Shown piece after piece: positions 47,201-61,839 of a stretch of DNA of 64,000 bases. The DNA comes from Oreocharis arfaki (taxonomy: Eukaryota > Chordata > Aves > Passeriformes > Paramythiidae). Below the pieces are notes generated by a model that was not told the DNA's origin, searched no databases, and saw only the letters and a list, made by a program, of their open reading frames with translations. Made by a program: the position numbers and the translations under genes. Location of the stretch: NCBI GenBank assembly GCA_013398015.1, contig VZRR01003262.1, positions 151,485-215,484 of the forward strand, given 5' to 3'. Position 1 is the first letter of the stretch. Each line of letters begins with the position of its first letter.

Positions 47201-50200
47201 TAACTCTGCCAAAAGCAACAAGTATCAGTTCCTGTAAAGTGTGACATGAACTGTTAATTAGACTCAGATGTTCAGCTTTAGTTTCCCATTTTGAAGCTAT
47301 TAGGAACATGCTAATTGTAACACAGCAGGTAAATAATAATCTGAAACTCTATTTCATAGCAATTACACAGAAGCCAAGATAAATGTGTGAGTTACGAATC
47401 GATTTAAAAAGTGTGCTTAATGACTGCTTACACATGCTACAAATCTTGGCTGTTCCTAATAGTCAAACATTTAGACAAGTTGTACAACAGAAGAGCGCAT
47501 TTTGACAACAGTACAGAGAGATCTGTAGTGTTACTGCATCTTCCAGCTTCATATATACAGGACAGGATAAGCAAATGTCATCCTTGGTATAGAAGATGGA
47601 AGTGTCTTTCTCCTAATAGTCACTGCTCTCTGGCACCATGCGAGCACAAGTGTGACAAGAACTGGCAGGGGGCAATCATACCCACAGGTTTGACCAACCT
47701 GATGACGGGAGAGTTCTAGAAGCGTGTTAGGAAATACCAAGATGACTCAGTATTTCCATTCATTGGAGTTCTGACAGCTTTGTGGCAAAGTGCTGCATTG
47801 AGCGTGACTGATGTGGAGTAGCACTGCTTGCCACTGGCTCCAGAAAATTCAGTAAGCAGAGCATTCAGAAAGAGCTCTGTCCTTCTTAAGATTGAGCATT
47901 AAAGCTGTTTTTTTAATTAGTTGTAAACTGCAACTTTCCAGGTTTTGGGTTTGTTTCTTTCTTTCTTCTTCACCTTGCCATCACACTTCTTCCCAAGCTC
48001 AGAGATTTTTTTCCCAAGTGACTGTTTAAAGGGAAAGAGACACAGCTGGGTAACCACAATAACTTAAACCTTTTGTTACAAAGCAGCCTTGAACATGAAC
48101 CTACATCTTTACAAGATAAGATGATATCACTACAGATAAGCACATTTGTATTTCACCATAACAGAACACTACGTCCTGCAGCAAGAAAAGGGCAGATCTG
48201 TAGCATGCAGACGTTCCCTCAGGTTCATTATAAAAAAGGGTGATAAAGCAGTAGAAATATTAAAAACAAATACACACATAAGCTAAGAATTTTTTCATAA
48301 GAGTCATTACATGAACTAAATACCTGCTTTTTCTGAAGGACCACATTTTGTCTAGCTTGGATCCTCTGTGCTCTCTTATGATTGTTTATGATACATTTCT
48401 GACTGTTTCCTGTATCTACCAGATTCTCGTAATTCCCACTACATTTTATGATGCCTCTGGTGAATATAAATCTAAGTGGCCAGAGATTCCAGGTGTGATG
48501 ATAAAAACTCTCAGTACTGGAACTTCTTTCAATATATAGTGGCCTGGCTGAGGCCTTGCAAGACCAGTAGGGAAATGTTCAGAAAGATGTGACCAAGGAG
48601 TATAAAGGTCTCTGAGAAGGGTGACCTCCATATACTCAAATTAATAGCAACACCTTTGACATTCCCCATGCCTGAGAGTGAAATATCACTCAATGGTGTT
48701 AGAAAACTTAGAGAAATTGAATTTCTTTTGTGATTTCTGAACTTTGAAAGTGGAGTTGGAACAGATTCAGAAGGGGTTTCCTCAAGTTTTAGAGTGTAAA
48801 TTTTGAAAATTTTACTTATTTATTCCCTCTTTACTCTTCCATATGAAGTCAGTGCTAACACACTTAATTATCTATATTTGAATGTCCTATCGAATTCCTC
48901 TGAAACAGATTCTCAATTTTTCTTGGGATATGGATCTTTCACGGATGGCTCCTTTGAGGCCATATCCCTAATATGCCTCCTGCCTTGCAACGCCTAGCAA
49001 AGCAAAACTTCCCATGTGTATTCATTATTTTTTCTCGGCTAACAGATAAAAAGTGAAAGGTAATTTCTTTCTGCTTCTTGAAAAGGTTTCATGGTAGATA
49101 AAGAGTTGTAATTCACATAACTGCAATATAGAGCAATACACAAACTACTCACAGTCACACAGAATTGTCAGCATTATCAAAGGCTGTTGACACGACTGAA
49201 CTGAAAACAGATACTCTGACCTCATCCTTGATGGCTTGACACATTTTCCCATGTGTAGTCATTTAAAATCCAACCAGAACCCTGGTAAGAGACCTTTCCA
49301 TGTCTGCTCAGTGTCACCCAGTGCTCTGCACATTGGCGCACTTAATTTAGGATTCCTGACTAAATTTATCTCCCATTCTCATTACTTTTCTGAAAATCAG
49401 CTCCTTGGCATCCCTACAGCAGAAACTGGGAATGTGTAAGTGGAAATCAATTAAATTATCCCCCCTTTTCCTTTTCTTTTGTAGTAGTATTGGTAGTAAG
49501 ATGCAAGTCTAAGTCAATGTTACAGCTTTCCCCAGAGGATGTTGCCCTCAGTCTAATCCTTTCATTAGAAAATATGTTTGATGATCAATTCCTATTGGTT
49601 AAATCTGTTTCTTCACTAGTGAAATTATAAAAATGTAATAAAACTCTTTTAAGAAAAAATGTTTTAAATACTCTTACTCATATGAAAGGAATTCTCAGAG
49701 AAAACAGCATGAGGAAGGTAAAACAGGAGTTGCACAAATGGAAGAGAACAGAGAAAGTGTAAGAGAAGCACAAAATAAAAATGGGCAGCATTTTTCCCCT
49801 CTCTCCTGCAAATGGTTGAGCCAGTAAAAGGAAGCAACAGAGCCTGAAAATCACAGAGCAAGCATATGAAAAATGGAAACAGACAGAGGAAATTAATAAT
49901 TTCCTGTACAACCAGAACAATGTTTTCAAGATAAACAATAGGCTTACAAATGAAAACAACAGAGAGGAGGGAAAACAAACTTTCTAGAGAATGTTCTTTC
50001 TTCTTGAAATGCTAAACAGCCCAGATTCCATTCTTTCTTCTTAAAATGCTCAACAGCCCAGATTCTCTGTATGTTGTGAAAGAAATCTTTTCAAGAGAAA
50101 GCTTTGTGATTGGGCTAAATTTAGCTAATATATTTTCTTGGGTTTTTTTTTTTTTACAATCAAGTAGGTCTGAAATGTATAAAAATATTTAGCCCAGCAG

Positions 50201-52379
50201 ATATATCAGAGTAACAGCTTTTCATGTGGATACTAGGAATAGACAGCTAGAAAGCTCTTTGCATAAAATTATGTGTGCTTCTTTATGGTAGTTGCGTTAT
50301 TTGCATTAAATCGCAAGTTAAGGATACATTATATTAAATTATCTAGGGCATTATTAACACATGAATAAAACATGCTTTTGGTAATGTAAAGTAATACTTC
50401 TGGCCTGTGAGAGTCCCTAACATCTAATGGAGAAGAAAATACACTTCAAGGAGCAAAACACAGCACGGGCCAGCACACAGTGCTATCGCTCTGCTCACGT
50501 GGGTGGTACTGACTTGCATCAAGCGAGGGTTTGGAATGAAATGCTCCCCTTTCCCATTGACAGTCACCAAGTAAAGCCGATGCAGATACTCTTTAGGGAC
50601 GCCAAGTGATGTGGTGTCAGACAACTGATCTGTGGCCCTTAAATCTCCTGCAGTTTGTGAGCAACTCCGGAACAGCTCCCACTCTTGGGCAAAGTCACAC
50701 AAATAGCAATGTGGTTTTGACATCTAAAGGTTGCCAAGCAGTACAAATTCCCAGCTTTGGGAACAGCTGAGCCAAGCACAGGCTAATGAGTCTGATATCA
50801 GCGGCTGTCATGATGTCCAAAGGGATCTCCAAGCATACACTGCAGACTTCATGAAAAACGTATTGCATACATATATGCATTTGATTTTAGGGCCACAGTA
50901 AATCGCTGGTATAAGGTAATGGACAACAACTCAGGTCAGTGAGACAGAGACTCAAGGCAAATAATTTGTTCAGGCTTCAGATTTTAATTCTCTTGCACCA
51001 CCGGAAAACTGACAAAAGTAGCTTCAGGTTTGTTATTCGAGAACTAAGCATTCAGTCAGTATCAGCTAAAATCTGTATTTTTCCTTCTAGCTAGGACTGT
51101 ATCAGACATAAGACTGCAACTAGTGCACAAGAAGATAAGAAGTGTAGGGTTACTTTTTCTATGTTGTTGTATTTCAGTACTTCTGAATGTTAACTTATTC
51201 TGATGATCAGTAAAAGTTTTAAAAACAGTTGCAAATTAATTTCCTGGCCAGAGGAAAATGGCAGATAATTTATATAGCCTATAGAGTCTCCTGCTAGTCA
51301 TGCTTGACAAGCAAGACATGATGAGTTTCTTTTGCTTCATTTCCCCAACTCTTTTTACACGAAAATGAGAGAAGGATGTGATGTGATTGCAATGCACATG
51401 TGAGAAAAGGAGAGGAGGCACTGAAATTTTCCTGCTTAATTACAAATCATAGGCTTATATAATACTGAATTTTTGTCTAGTTTAGATTTTAATTTTTAAA
51501 ACAAATTGAAAACAATTTCTATTTAAAAGGATTAAAAACCATAGAAATAAAGCATGTCTAGACAATTTTCTGTTTGCTTAAAATTATAAGAGATATCATC
51601 CATCCCTTATACTGATTACACTGTAATTACACTGAGCTCTCATCTTCAAAGGATGTGTTGGCCCTAAACTCATCCTGTCAGGAGTCCTTTATTCTTAACA
51701 AAATGCAATACTAAAAGAAGTTGATAACAGGACCAAACAATCTGTCTCAAATAATTTTGTGGATTTTTAGCTAGACCAGCAGTCAGTCCCAGCAGCTGTC
51801 TGAGTTTACCTCATAATGACAAGGAGTTCAAGCCTATGGAATACTTTAGCCACTAAAGGCTTTTACTGATGCAGCTGCAAAAAAAAAATCCAGATTTTCG
51901 CATTATTTATCTACCATTCAGTTCTGAGGGTCTTAGGACAACATTAGTGGTGGAAGCCATTGGAAGTCAATGAGACACTTCTGGGTTCATTAAGGTAACA
52001 ATTCTGTTTAGCTTAATTACATAATGGAAAGATGACACAAATACTTTGCACAAACACAACAATGTCCAGGGATTACAATTATTTGTCTTACTAATTAAAC
52101 CTCCCATTTGGCCTCTTTGTTACAAGCTTAATTTTATAAACTCACCATGCATGTCATTCCATGAGTCATGGAGTAGTTAAATTGGTAGACTACATATAAA
52201 TTTCATCTCCTATTGGAGAATTTACTGGGATTCTCCTGTGTGTTTGGGTGTTTGTTTTTGTTTGCTGAAAATGCTCTGAAACAGTGGAAATCAATCAAAA
52301 TTAAAAGCAAGTAAAACCCTGGGGGGTTGATTCAAAGATCATTAAAATCAGTAGAAAGTTTTCATGGATGTCACAGCTT
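44261..52379. other. Intron-like or intergenic DNA
   Basis: Long, AT-rich and mostly featureless. Open stretches at 44932-45198 and 45385-45642 (minus) look partly coding but lack clean splice pairs. A tandem duplication lies at 49994-50065. Confidence 0.45.
49994..50065. repeat. 37-bp tandem duplication, two copies
   Basis: TTCTTTCTTCTT-gaaatgctaaacagcccagattcc and its near copy starting at 50031 differ at only a few bases. No gene is associated. Confidence 0.9.
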
Positions 52380-53284
52380 AACAACAGTAAGGCAGGTGAC
52401 ACCAAGTTGGGCAAGAGTGTTGATCTGCTGGAGGGCAGGAAGGCTCTGCAGAGGGATCTGGCCAGGCTGGATCAGTACAACAAGGCCAACAACACGAGGT
52501 TCAACAAGATGAAGTGCTGGACACTGAGTCACAACAACTCCATGCAGCAGTCGAGGCAGAGTGGCTGAAAAGCTGCCTGGTGGAAAAGGACCTGAGGGTG
52601 CTGGTTAGCAGCTAAACGTGATCCAGTGTGCGCGCAGGTGGCAAAAAAGGCCAATGGCACCCTGACATGTAACAAAAGCATCGTAGCCAGCAGGGCCAAG
52701 GCAGGGATTTTTCCCCTATACTCAGCACTGGTAAGGCCACAACTAGAATCATGTATCCACTTCTGCGCCCCTCACTAAAAGAAAGACACTGAGGTGCTGG
52801 AGCAAGTCCAGAGAAGGGCAACAGAGCTGGTGAAGGGTCTAGAGAGTCAGTCCTATGAGAAACAGCTGAGGGAGCTGGGGTTGTTTAGCCTGGAGAAAAG
52901 GAGGCTCAGGGGAGACCTTATTGCTGTCTACAACTGCCTGGAAGGAGGCTGTAGCCAGGTTGGGGTCAGGCTCTTCTCACAGGGTGAGATAGGACCTCAC
53001 CTACCAGTGATAGGACAAGAGCACATAGCCTCCAGCTGCACCACGGGAGATTCAGGTTGGGCATCAGGAAGGATTTTTTCACTGAAAGCATGGTTAAGAA
53101 TTGGAACAAGCTGCCTAGGAAGGATGTGGAGTCACCACACCTAGAAATGTTCAAGAAGCAACTAGACATGGCATTTAGTGCTGTGTTTCAGTTGGCGTGG
53201 TGGTGTTTGTTCAAAGGTTGGGCACCGTGATCTTGGAGGTCTCTTGGAACCTTAATGAGTCATTTCCTCTAAGATTCTGTGATA
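52380..53284 (+). mobile_element. CR1 LINE, about 0.9 kb, plus orientation
   Basis: Colinear with the 3' part of CR1: 'acaccaagttgggcaagagtgttgatctgctggagggcaggaaggctctgcagagggatctgg', 'gtgctggagcaagtccagagaagggcaacagagctgg', 'gaaacagctgagggagctgggg.tgtttagcctggagaa', the 3' UTR and a decayed 'aagattctgtgata' tail. The reverse transcriptase remnant is broken by frameshifts and stops, so the copy is dead. It is older than the one at 39665, judging from its eroded tail. Confidence 0.92.
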
Positions 53285-56200
53285 AATACAGAAAGGTTTT
53301 ATAACTTTATTTTAATTGTGAAAAAGTCTAATAGAACTACATTTATTGTTCTGAATTACATTTCTGCCTAATATTCCTTGAGTACAAAAAAAATAAAAAC
53401 TGTTTCTTTTTTCTTTGACTAATTTTAGTAAGATGAAGACTCTTCAAGAAAAATTAGAGTTCGCATTGTTTTGCCTACAAAAAGTGAATATACGCCACTC
53501 TGACAGAAACCTGATAAAAACAGAGGAGGCCATAAGAGGGGCCCATGATTAAGGTCTATATTGTAGAATTGTTATTACAATTGCCAAGGGTGAATGACTC
53601 TTTGCACACATCAAGTACAAAATTATTTTAATTTTGTTTATATTTTCAGTCATGCTGTCTCTATACTTTTCGATTAGGCACTCCTGAAATGAGTGCTATG
53701 AATCCACCAAAAAACCCAATTCTCTGAAGTGAGGAGGCTGTAACACACTTTATCTCGCACCACAAGGAAAGATGATAGTCATCACTAAGGCTTACAAGGA
53801 AGTGCTTACAGGAAAATTAGCACCATGGAAGTTGTCCTTTAATTTACCAAACAAGGTGCGAAAGTAGAAACAGGAGAAGACATCGGTAAAAGGGACACAA
53901 TTTATTTTTCCAAGCCTATATTTGAACCCCTCAATAAACACATTTTTTGATAGAATTTGAAGAGGTCATGTAGTGACTGCAAGAATATGATGGATTTTAT
54001 AAGTTTTGTAGAAACAGCATCTTCATAGGTGATTCTGAGTAAAGTCAGGAAACGACAGAATTAAGAAGAAAGCTGTCAATAAACAGGAAAGCATAAAAAT
54101 ATTCTGGGCCTCATGCTTTTTTCATAATATTATATATGGTTGTATCGCTGTATTTATCTATTATATGCATATTGTATTTTGTACCTAGAGTACATAAACC
54201 ATAAAACATGCATCTATAAACACATACGCATAGAATTTGATTATATTGCTTGACATATAAAATATTTAAAAAATAATATAGTATAATCTAATATACGGAG
54301 AGAGAGACATGTATATACACATATACATCTGCTGCATTCATGACATTTGAAATCTTGACTTTTTTTTGATTTAAGCATCTTTGAAACTTTGGTCAAAGAC
54401 TTCTTCAGAAAGACTTGCCTCTGCAAAAAAATCCCTGTTTCTGGGGATTTTATAATGTTGGGAAAACCTTTATAATTTCATGGCATGTATGCATACTCTC
54501 TTTGCCAAATGAGGAATATTTTTCGCCTAGTTTTAAGTAATTTTTTTTAACATTATCACTAGTAAATAGTAACTGGGCACATAAGCAAGTACTAAACCAG
54601 TGTGCAGTGAAATGTGAAACAGCCAAGACCAAAGTAAGAGACAGCAGGCAAATTATTGGCATCAAAATATTTCAAAATTAAGAACACGTAGAGTAATTTT
54701 AACTGTTTCCAAGAGTGCAAAACTCTAGTAGCTGAATCCAAAATAACAGCTTTACTGTGAAGCTTAATGCTTTGGCTTCAGAGAGCTTTGATTTATTAAA
54801 ACACACACAAAATAAAGGGGGTGGGGGTGAAGGAACTTTTAAAAATATTCCAATATTCCAAATCTTTGCTGTGTGTTCAGATAAATGCCTATATGCTTTG
54901 CTCATGAGTCTCTGTGCTGGATTTCTACCAGCATCAGCTTGTTCCCATAAGAGGAACACCACAGACGAGAATACAGCGAACCAGGTGACAGAGCAAACCA
55001 TGTACATCTGTTTGTCTCTGGAGACTGGGTTGCCTGTATCAGCTGGGGACAAACGAAGCCGAATGTAGCTATCCAATGCTAGTGTCTGCCAAAACCCAAC
55101 ACAATTTGGCTAATTCTTTCCTCCTGATATAATTATCTGTTTAGCTGAAGAGTTACCATATTCATTATAATTCTGAGCATCTCCTCAATCTATATTAATT
55201 ATATGGATAATATTATTTAAAACACAGAGCTCACGGAGTCACATCACCAGTCAAGGAAGCACATTAGCCCCAGGCTAATTGCTCAAGTAAATTGTTGGGC
55301 TTCTGTACGTACAATTTAGATCATAATTCTGTTCACAACATAAATAACCACTAACTTTTTTAAGTTATGCTTTCAGAATAAGTTCCTATTCATGCTTGAA
55401 AGAGGGGAATTTCTCCCATGTGAATAAAAAAATGGTTTTATTTATCTTCAGGTATCTGTAATTGGAAAGTCATTCCCTGAGCACTGTCTGTGCTTGTTTA
55501 TCATGAAATGGAGGCATGATAAGAATGAAACTAGAAACCAGTATGCACACAGATTAAATGGGATCTTGCTTTATAAACCATTTGTAAATCTAAGCAGCAA
55601 ATGTAGTCTATTGCATAAGACAGGACAAATAGCAAGTGGTAAGCCAGTTGTCATGCAAGAATCACAAAGCCAATTATATCAGTTATAATTGATAGAACAA
55701 TAAGCACAGAAAACTGCAGATACATTTAGCTGTTTTTGTTGACAATCAGCCAAAGCCACTAAGTTCATGCATTTTAGCCTTGCAGGGAGGATTAATCTAG
55801 ATGTTTTTTGCAAAGCAGACTGATAAAGCGTTTTCCCTTGCACAAGAAAAAAAACAGCTGATATATCTGGATATACTAGGAAATCATAAAGCACATGGAT
55901 AGAAGTGGCCATCATTCTTGGTACAATAATTAAAAAAAAAAAAAAACAACTGGTTTGGCGATAATTCCTGCCATTCCACATGAGGCAATTAGAACCTCAG
56001 CTTAGTAAAAATTTCATGTTGTTTAAGACATCACAACTAAGTCAAGCTGGCTTATGAAAGCTTGGGTCAGCGGTAAAGAGAAATGCACTATGTCTGCTTT
56101 AAAATCAATCAGGCTCTGTGGGGGGAAGCATGGGACTCCTGAACACAACATTAGCAGATTAACTGAAATCAGACAAAATCAGATTTGATTCAGGATACAT

Positions 56201-59200
56201 TTTCAGTGCAAAGATGTGTTAGAAACAAGATGTATAGCTATTTCCACCAGCAAATTTTTAATTCTATAAACTGTCTTGTCACCAGTCACAAATTAAAATG
56301 GTTTCTGCCTCCTTAGACTGCTCAATGCCATCCTAAACACACCTCCCCAAGCATGACAGGTAATCTGCACAAATGATCTTCTCTGGTCAGCAGAATTATG
56401 CTTTTCTGTGGGAAATGACAGAGCCTGGTGATGTCTCTGCTTGTACTTCACATCCCTGAGTTAATTGATCCTTCAGCACAGGAGGCACGTTCTGATCTGC
56501 TCTTGAAAACACATTCAGGTTCCTTTGAAGTCTATAGTAATGTTTTTGCTGACTTCAAACAGCTTGGGAATAGCTCTGTTATGGGTAAACAGGGAAGAAA
56601 AATAAGGTGAGCAAGGAAAATTAGCTTAAAAAAAATACTGTTGGCACTGGTCTAGAAAGAAAACATGTACATGACACAGCATGCAATAACAAGGCATTCT
56701 CATGTAAAAGCTGCACCATAAACAATCAATTTTACAGGCACAGGCATTTACAAGGGAAATTTCAGCAAAATTATCAAGATTGCAGGTGGTACATTGCTGA
56801 AGTTACTGCTTCGATATAGTTCCCTGCTGAGGTAACATTTCCCAGACGAGTTTCATGCCAGCAGACCCCTCAGACTGTTGCTACCATTACTCAACTCATC
56901 AAGGCTGACATCCTGGAAGCTGAGTGCACCCAAGACTGCCCCTGAACTAACCTGCCCTGCCTTGAGACAGCACCTCCTGCTGTGGATGCGACCTCCCACA
57001 CCTGCCAGGCACTGTTGCTGCACTGTGTGAGGTTGTGTCCAATGATGAATTAGGGACTCCCTGCCTTGGTCTCCGTTTGTACCACAAGCATGCTCTCAGG
57101 CATCCAGAGCATTAATAACCCATGGTATCTGCTGAAGATACTAAATTAATCAGAAGGTTTCATAACAACGACACAAATGTTCCAGGTATCCCTGGCTGCT
57201 CCCAGTTTGCTCAGATTTGTCCATTGCAAAATGTGTGCCCTTCTCTTTGTACAAAGCCTTCAGTAACTAAAGAAATTAGGTAACCTTCTGCATGAAGAAG
57301 TATTTGCTTGACTAGGACAGTTTTCTAATTCTAGGCTGTTGTTTTGAAAATCAGAACCTTAGAATGCTGCAACTGTGCTTTAAAAAAAAAAATAAATAAA
57401 AAAGACTTCCCAAGGCTGATTTAAAAGTATGAGGTAATAAAGTGTAACTCTGCATTGCAAATATTTTGTTTAGCAAGCCACATTCCCAGTTCCAGTGCTA
57501 TAAGCAAAGTCCTGATGTCAACTTCAGTGCTGTTCTGACTGTCCATCTGCTCAGGGTTTGCATTTTGGAGCAGAAATTAGGAACAGTGGGGTGTATTACC
57601 ACTCTCCAGATTATAAATCTGGAGGATATTTACATACATATTTGTATATGGAAGCAGCCTTGCCCCACCTCCTCAATATGCTTTATGAATTGATCAGTTG
57701 AACTGGCAAGTGCTACTGGTAATTCAGACATAAAACCATTTTCCTAAGTATTACCTCTATCAAGCTTTCTTATCCTTCTAAGACAAATCCTTCTCAGTGT
57801 AAACTGACTGTTGGGAAATGACCATAAGAGTTTTTGCAGGATCAGAGGAAAGGAAAGAGAAAAGTATTGCAGGAGATGTACAGAAGCCTATTCCTCCTTT
57901 TTGCCACTACAAATTTACACACACACACACATTCCTTAGGTCTCTTCCATGTATTGCTACTGAATACACAGTATACTGGCCTGAAAAGGTAAATTTGGAA
58001 ATGCTGATGAAAAATCTGAAAGCCAGGAAGAACTAGCCCTTTCTTTGACTTCTATCGTATCTTGAATTTCTTTCAGTTATTTTCATATTAATGTCAGTAT
58101 TTTGAATTTGGCCAACAGGTATTCCCAGAAGTAATTCAAGCTTCATTTTAAGATCTCAAGAATAAGTGTGATAATAAAAATACTGTTCTTCTTAATATTT
58201 GCTGCTTATCTTGGTGGTTTGGATAATAGAGTAATTATGGCTTTTGTAAAAATGTACTTAATTTTCTCATCGAAATTATTCAGCTTTAAGTCCAGAACAT
58301 TTACCTTCATTACATTTTACTTTTTTTTAGAGAGCTGGAAAAATGCTAAAATACGTACCATTTTCTCTTCCTGAAGATACTTTTACAACTGAATCATATT
58401 GCCTCTCACATTTCCCTTAAATATACACAACAAAAGTGAACCCTTCAATTCTTTGGAAGAAAGCCATGTTCTACAGACCATTCATCACTTCTAGTCTTAG
58501 ACCCTCCCTATGTGCAATGTTCCACAATCCTTCTAAAAATGTAGATAGCCATGGGATTCAGTGTATTCTTTCCATAGGAAAAAAAAAAAAAGCCATTTAC
58601 AGAGGTAAAGCCATGTATTTGCTAATTCCCTCTCTCTACAAATCAGGATAACAGTAGATTCTTAGTCTAATGTGTACATTGGTATTATTATTTTTTAATC
58701 TGGTTCTTGGTTACTGATGAGTATATTGAGTCATGCTGCACTGAAAACCACTCCTTGAAAGTCTTCAATGGAAATTCCCACACTAGGTACTCCATTCACC
58801 TGTTATTTCTTATTAATGACAAGGTTTTTGAGCTTCAGGTCAGCTCTCATCTAATTATCTTGTGCATAAATGCCAGATTTCAATCTGAAGGTCATAAAGT
58901 ACAAATCAAGCAGCTTACTAAAAGGCTTTGTGTTTTACAGAGCCGTTATCAGCCAAAGTCATTATCTCAATTCAAATTGATGTTATACATTGTAAAACAG
59001 ATACACTCTGGAGCCATTTTTCAGCTTCTGGGGGTTTTTTTCTGTTGTTCTTTTCCTACACAGGAAGCTACAGTGGCTGCCATTAATAATCTTCTCTTTT
59101 ACGGATTGAATCCAGCCTGAATTTTTCTGTTATTATTCCCAGGTAGGCTGTGGCTCTCCAAGCAAAATAATGTCTGGTCTACACGAGAAGTAAAACAGCA

Positions 59201-60457
59201 TTTGTTGATGGTGCTATGACAGGCTATCTACAGAAAAAGATCAGGATTGTTCATCAGTGTAATATATGCAATGGCAGCCAGCACCACAGATTGTCTTTCT
59301 AATTCATTGAACCTCCAGGAACTGGGAAAGTAACCACCAAACAACTTAGACACTGCGCAAAGGCTTGCATTTCACAAGGCACCCTTCTACTCAGTAAAAT
59401 TTGTTATATCAGTGGAAATGCAGCCCAAAGATTTAATATTTAATTATCTGTGACCTTTATACCTGATTCTGTATGAGCTCTAAATCCAAATGAAAAATTT
59501 GAATGGTGATCACATTTTTGCTTTCAAACTTTGAACACTATTGATTTTGCTCTTTAATTTTTATCTCGGTCGTGTCAGTCAACAACAGCTTTTGAATGTA
59601 TATGCTTGCTTATGTTGCTATGGTTCCCTTTGCTGTGCTGAGCAAAACCCTGTGAAATGAATTTGCATTTTGCTGAGAGAAATCTGTCTTTTGCTTCTTC
59701 TCACCAGGAGATAATTCTTTGTGATATTTCAGTCTCTTGCTGAGAACATTGTCTTCAAATTGCAGAGAATTTGGCTCTATATGAGGTGACAATAACAAAA
59801 AATAGATGCGGTTACTCTTAAAACAAATGCTATTTTTTATCAAAATGCTGTGTGGAAATGTAACAAACATTATTCCATCAAGATAAAACAAGAGGAATCA
59901 AACAAGTCACAGGACCCTGTACTTAATATTTTGTTATAATGCAATAAAAAGGACACCTCAAACTTTGTTTTCTACTTTTTTTTTCTTTACAGACAGAAAC
60001 AGGAAGAAAAGAACTATGGTATTGGAATAGGTCCAAGGAAGAAAAGAAAAATTGAAATAGCTTTTATTTTCAAAACTCCCTACTAGAAAAAGGTCAGTCA
60101 TATAGCAAAGAAAACCTTCTAATATTTTAGGTTTTAACCCTAAAATTGAGCAAAAAAAAAAGAAATAGACTATTGATTCTATATAAATTTTGTAAGCCAT
60201 AAAACATTTTGTGTTACTGTCTGATATACTTAATACTGATGTAATCTAACTGAAGTGCTTAAATCATGGATTAGGGAATAAAACTCACAAAATATCTACA
60301 TCTCCTGAACTGACTGGATTTATAGAAAAAACAAAATCCTGTAACTGCAAAACAGTGTGGTGGTTTGCCAAGTTATTGAAAATGCAGGGGTAGGATTTTG
60401 TTACTGCGTCAGTCGAGAATGAAAAGGCTGCACCCCAAAAGTCTAAGTGAGGCTTAC
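53285..60457. other. Intron-like or intergenic DNA
   Basis: AT-rich. It contains (CA)n at 57916-57931 and a GC-richer stretch at about 56850-57120 without clear exon boundaries. Nothing else supported. Confidence 0.5.
57916..57931. repeat. (AC)n microsatellite
   Basis: About eight AC units. Confidence 0.9.
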
Positions 60458-60537
60458 TGCCAGGATCCATGTGACTGCACAGGCATCTATATATCTTGAG
60501 GATAAATGACTTGCTCCTCTTCTTGGCAGGCAAACAG
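60458..60537 (-). CDS. Candidate coding exon, minus strand
   Basis: 80 nt between acceptor CCAGATTTTGTCAG and a consensus donor (TGGCA|GTAAGC), phase 2 in and 1 out. The 26 codons read CLPAKKRSKSFILKIY then RCLCSHMDPG. It is on the same strand as the exons below 44 kb, so it may be an upstream exon of the same gene, but nothing links it. Confidence 0.3.
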
Positions 60538-61839
60538 CTGACAAAATCTGGACCCGGAGCCCACAGGACACTCTGGGTTTTCTGCTCATATAGACACACA
60601 TATTGGAGTGCTGTTGTTAGCATAACTTAGGGCAAATTAAATGCTTTTCAAAGCAGAAAGGAAGAGTTTAAATAACCTGTCTTAATGAAACATGGACTTT
60701 GGAATGGCAGGAGTTCACATTCATGACACTCCTTTTCCCTCGTCCTTCCTCCCCTGGGGCTAGTGAAGCAAGAACTCGGTATTCACAAGGTAAAGTGGTA
60801 CATTATTTTATGATGTTAACGGGTGATAATGCTAGCACGTGGAGCCGCAATTTTTGTTAGAAGGGGAGAGAAAACTTATTCCTTCAGGCCATCATCCAGA
60901 GGAAAGCAGACAGCATGCTGCAAGGATCTCTGAAAAAGGAAAGACTGTATTAATAAGTGACACTTTTTAAAAGTAGGGAGAAATGAACCAAATCCAAACA
61001 TAATTTGAGATCTAATATTCCATTGCAAAACATTTTAAATGTTTTGAATTATTCTTTGTAGTATCTGTCTAGTAGCTTGAAGCTGCTTAATATTGCAGGT
61101 CTAGCCATCAGAAGATGGCAACATCTTCAACTCAAAATGAGAAAAGCTGATGACTAAAACAGCCATCTGTGGTATTGGAATTATTTTCCAATGCTAGACT
61201 TAGACTCATAGCACCTGCAAGTCCTACAGTATCATAAAACATTGCTAAAGTGTTTGTGCCTAACACAAATTAGCTTCTCAGAAATAAATCTGAGAGCACA
61301 TGTTCATGAGCTGAACTCCACCCAAGCATAAATAGGAGCAAACATCCTCTTTAGCTTCATGTTAAAGGTCTTTCTTCTTCAAAAGCTGTCAGGTGCCTGA
61401 TCAGATCCAGAAATTATTCAAGCAGGTAAGTCAAGATTTTGTCATTAAGAGAGATGATAATAGAACCACACTGATTGATGTAATCAGAGTGTAATCCAAC
61501 ATAAGTTTAAAGAGCAGAAGGAAAGCTCAATAATGCAAATGTATCAAACATCAGGTCAATGGTATTCATTGGCAAGGCAGATTACAGAGTCACAATGACT
61601 GGAATTACCCATTTTTTTCAATATAGAATTTATATCTCTTTATCAGAGACAAAATATCTGTGCTTAAATTTTCTGTTATAGAGAACAGACTTTAAAAACT
61701 GAGCCAGCTTTTTAAGTCCTTCTCAATTAATCTTATTTCAGGTTTCTTTGATACGTGTCTTTTTTCACCCCGAGAGAAACAGAGTATTATTATTTAAGCC
61801 TTGGAAAAATCTTCATCGGAAATTTCCTAACACCTGGCT
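60538..61839. other. Non-coding AT-rich DNA
   Basis: No exon or recognisable element. Confidence 0.5.

Noticed and set aside
48427..48461. Plus-strand acceptor/donor pair around a 12-codon frame
   Set aside because: Too short and isolated. The minus strand there is open too, so it has no more weight than chance.
52794..53144. 116-codon plus-strand frame
   Set aside because: This is CR1 3' sequence, not a host gene.
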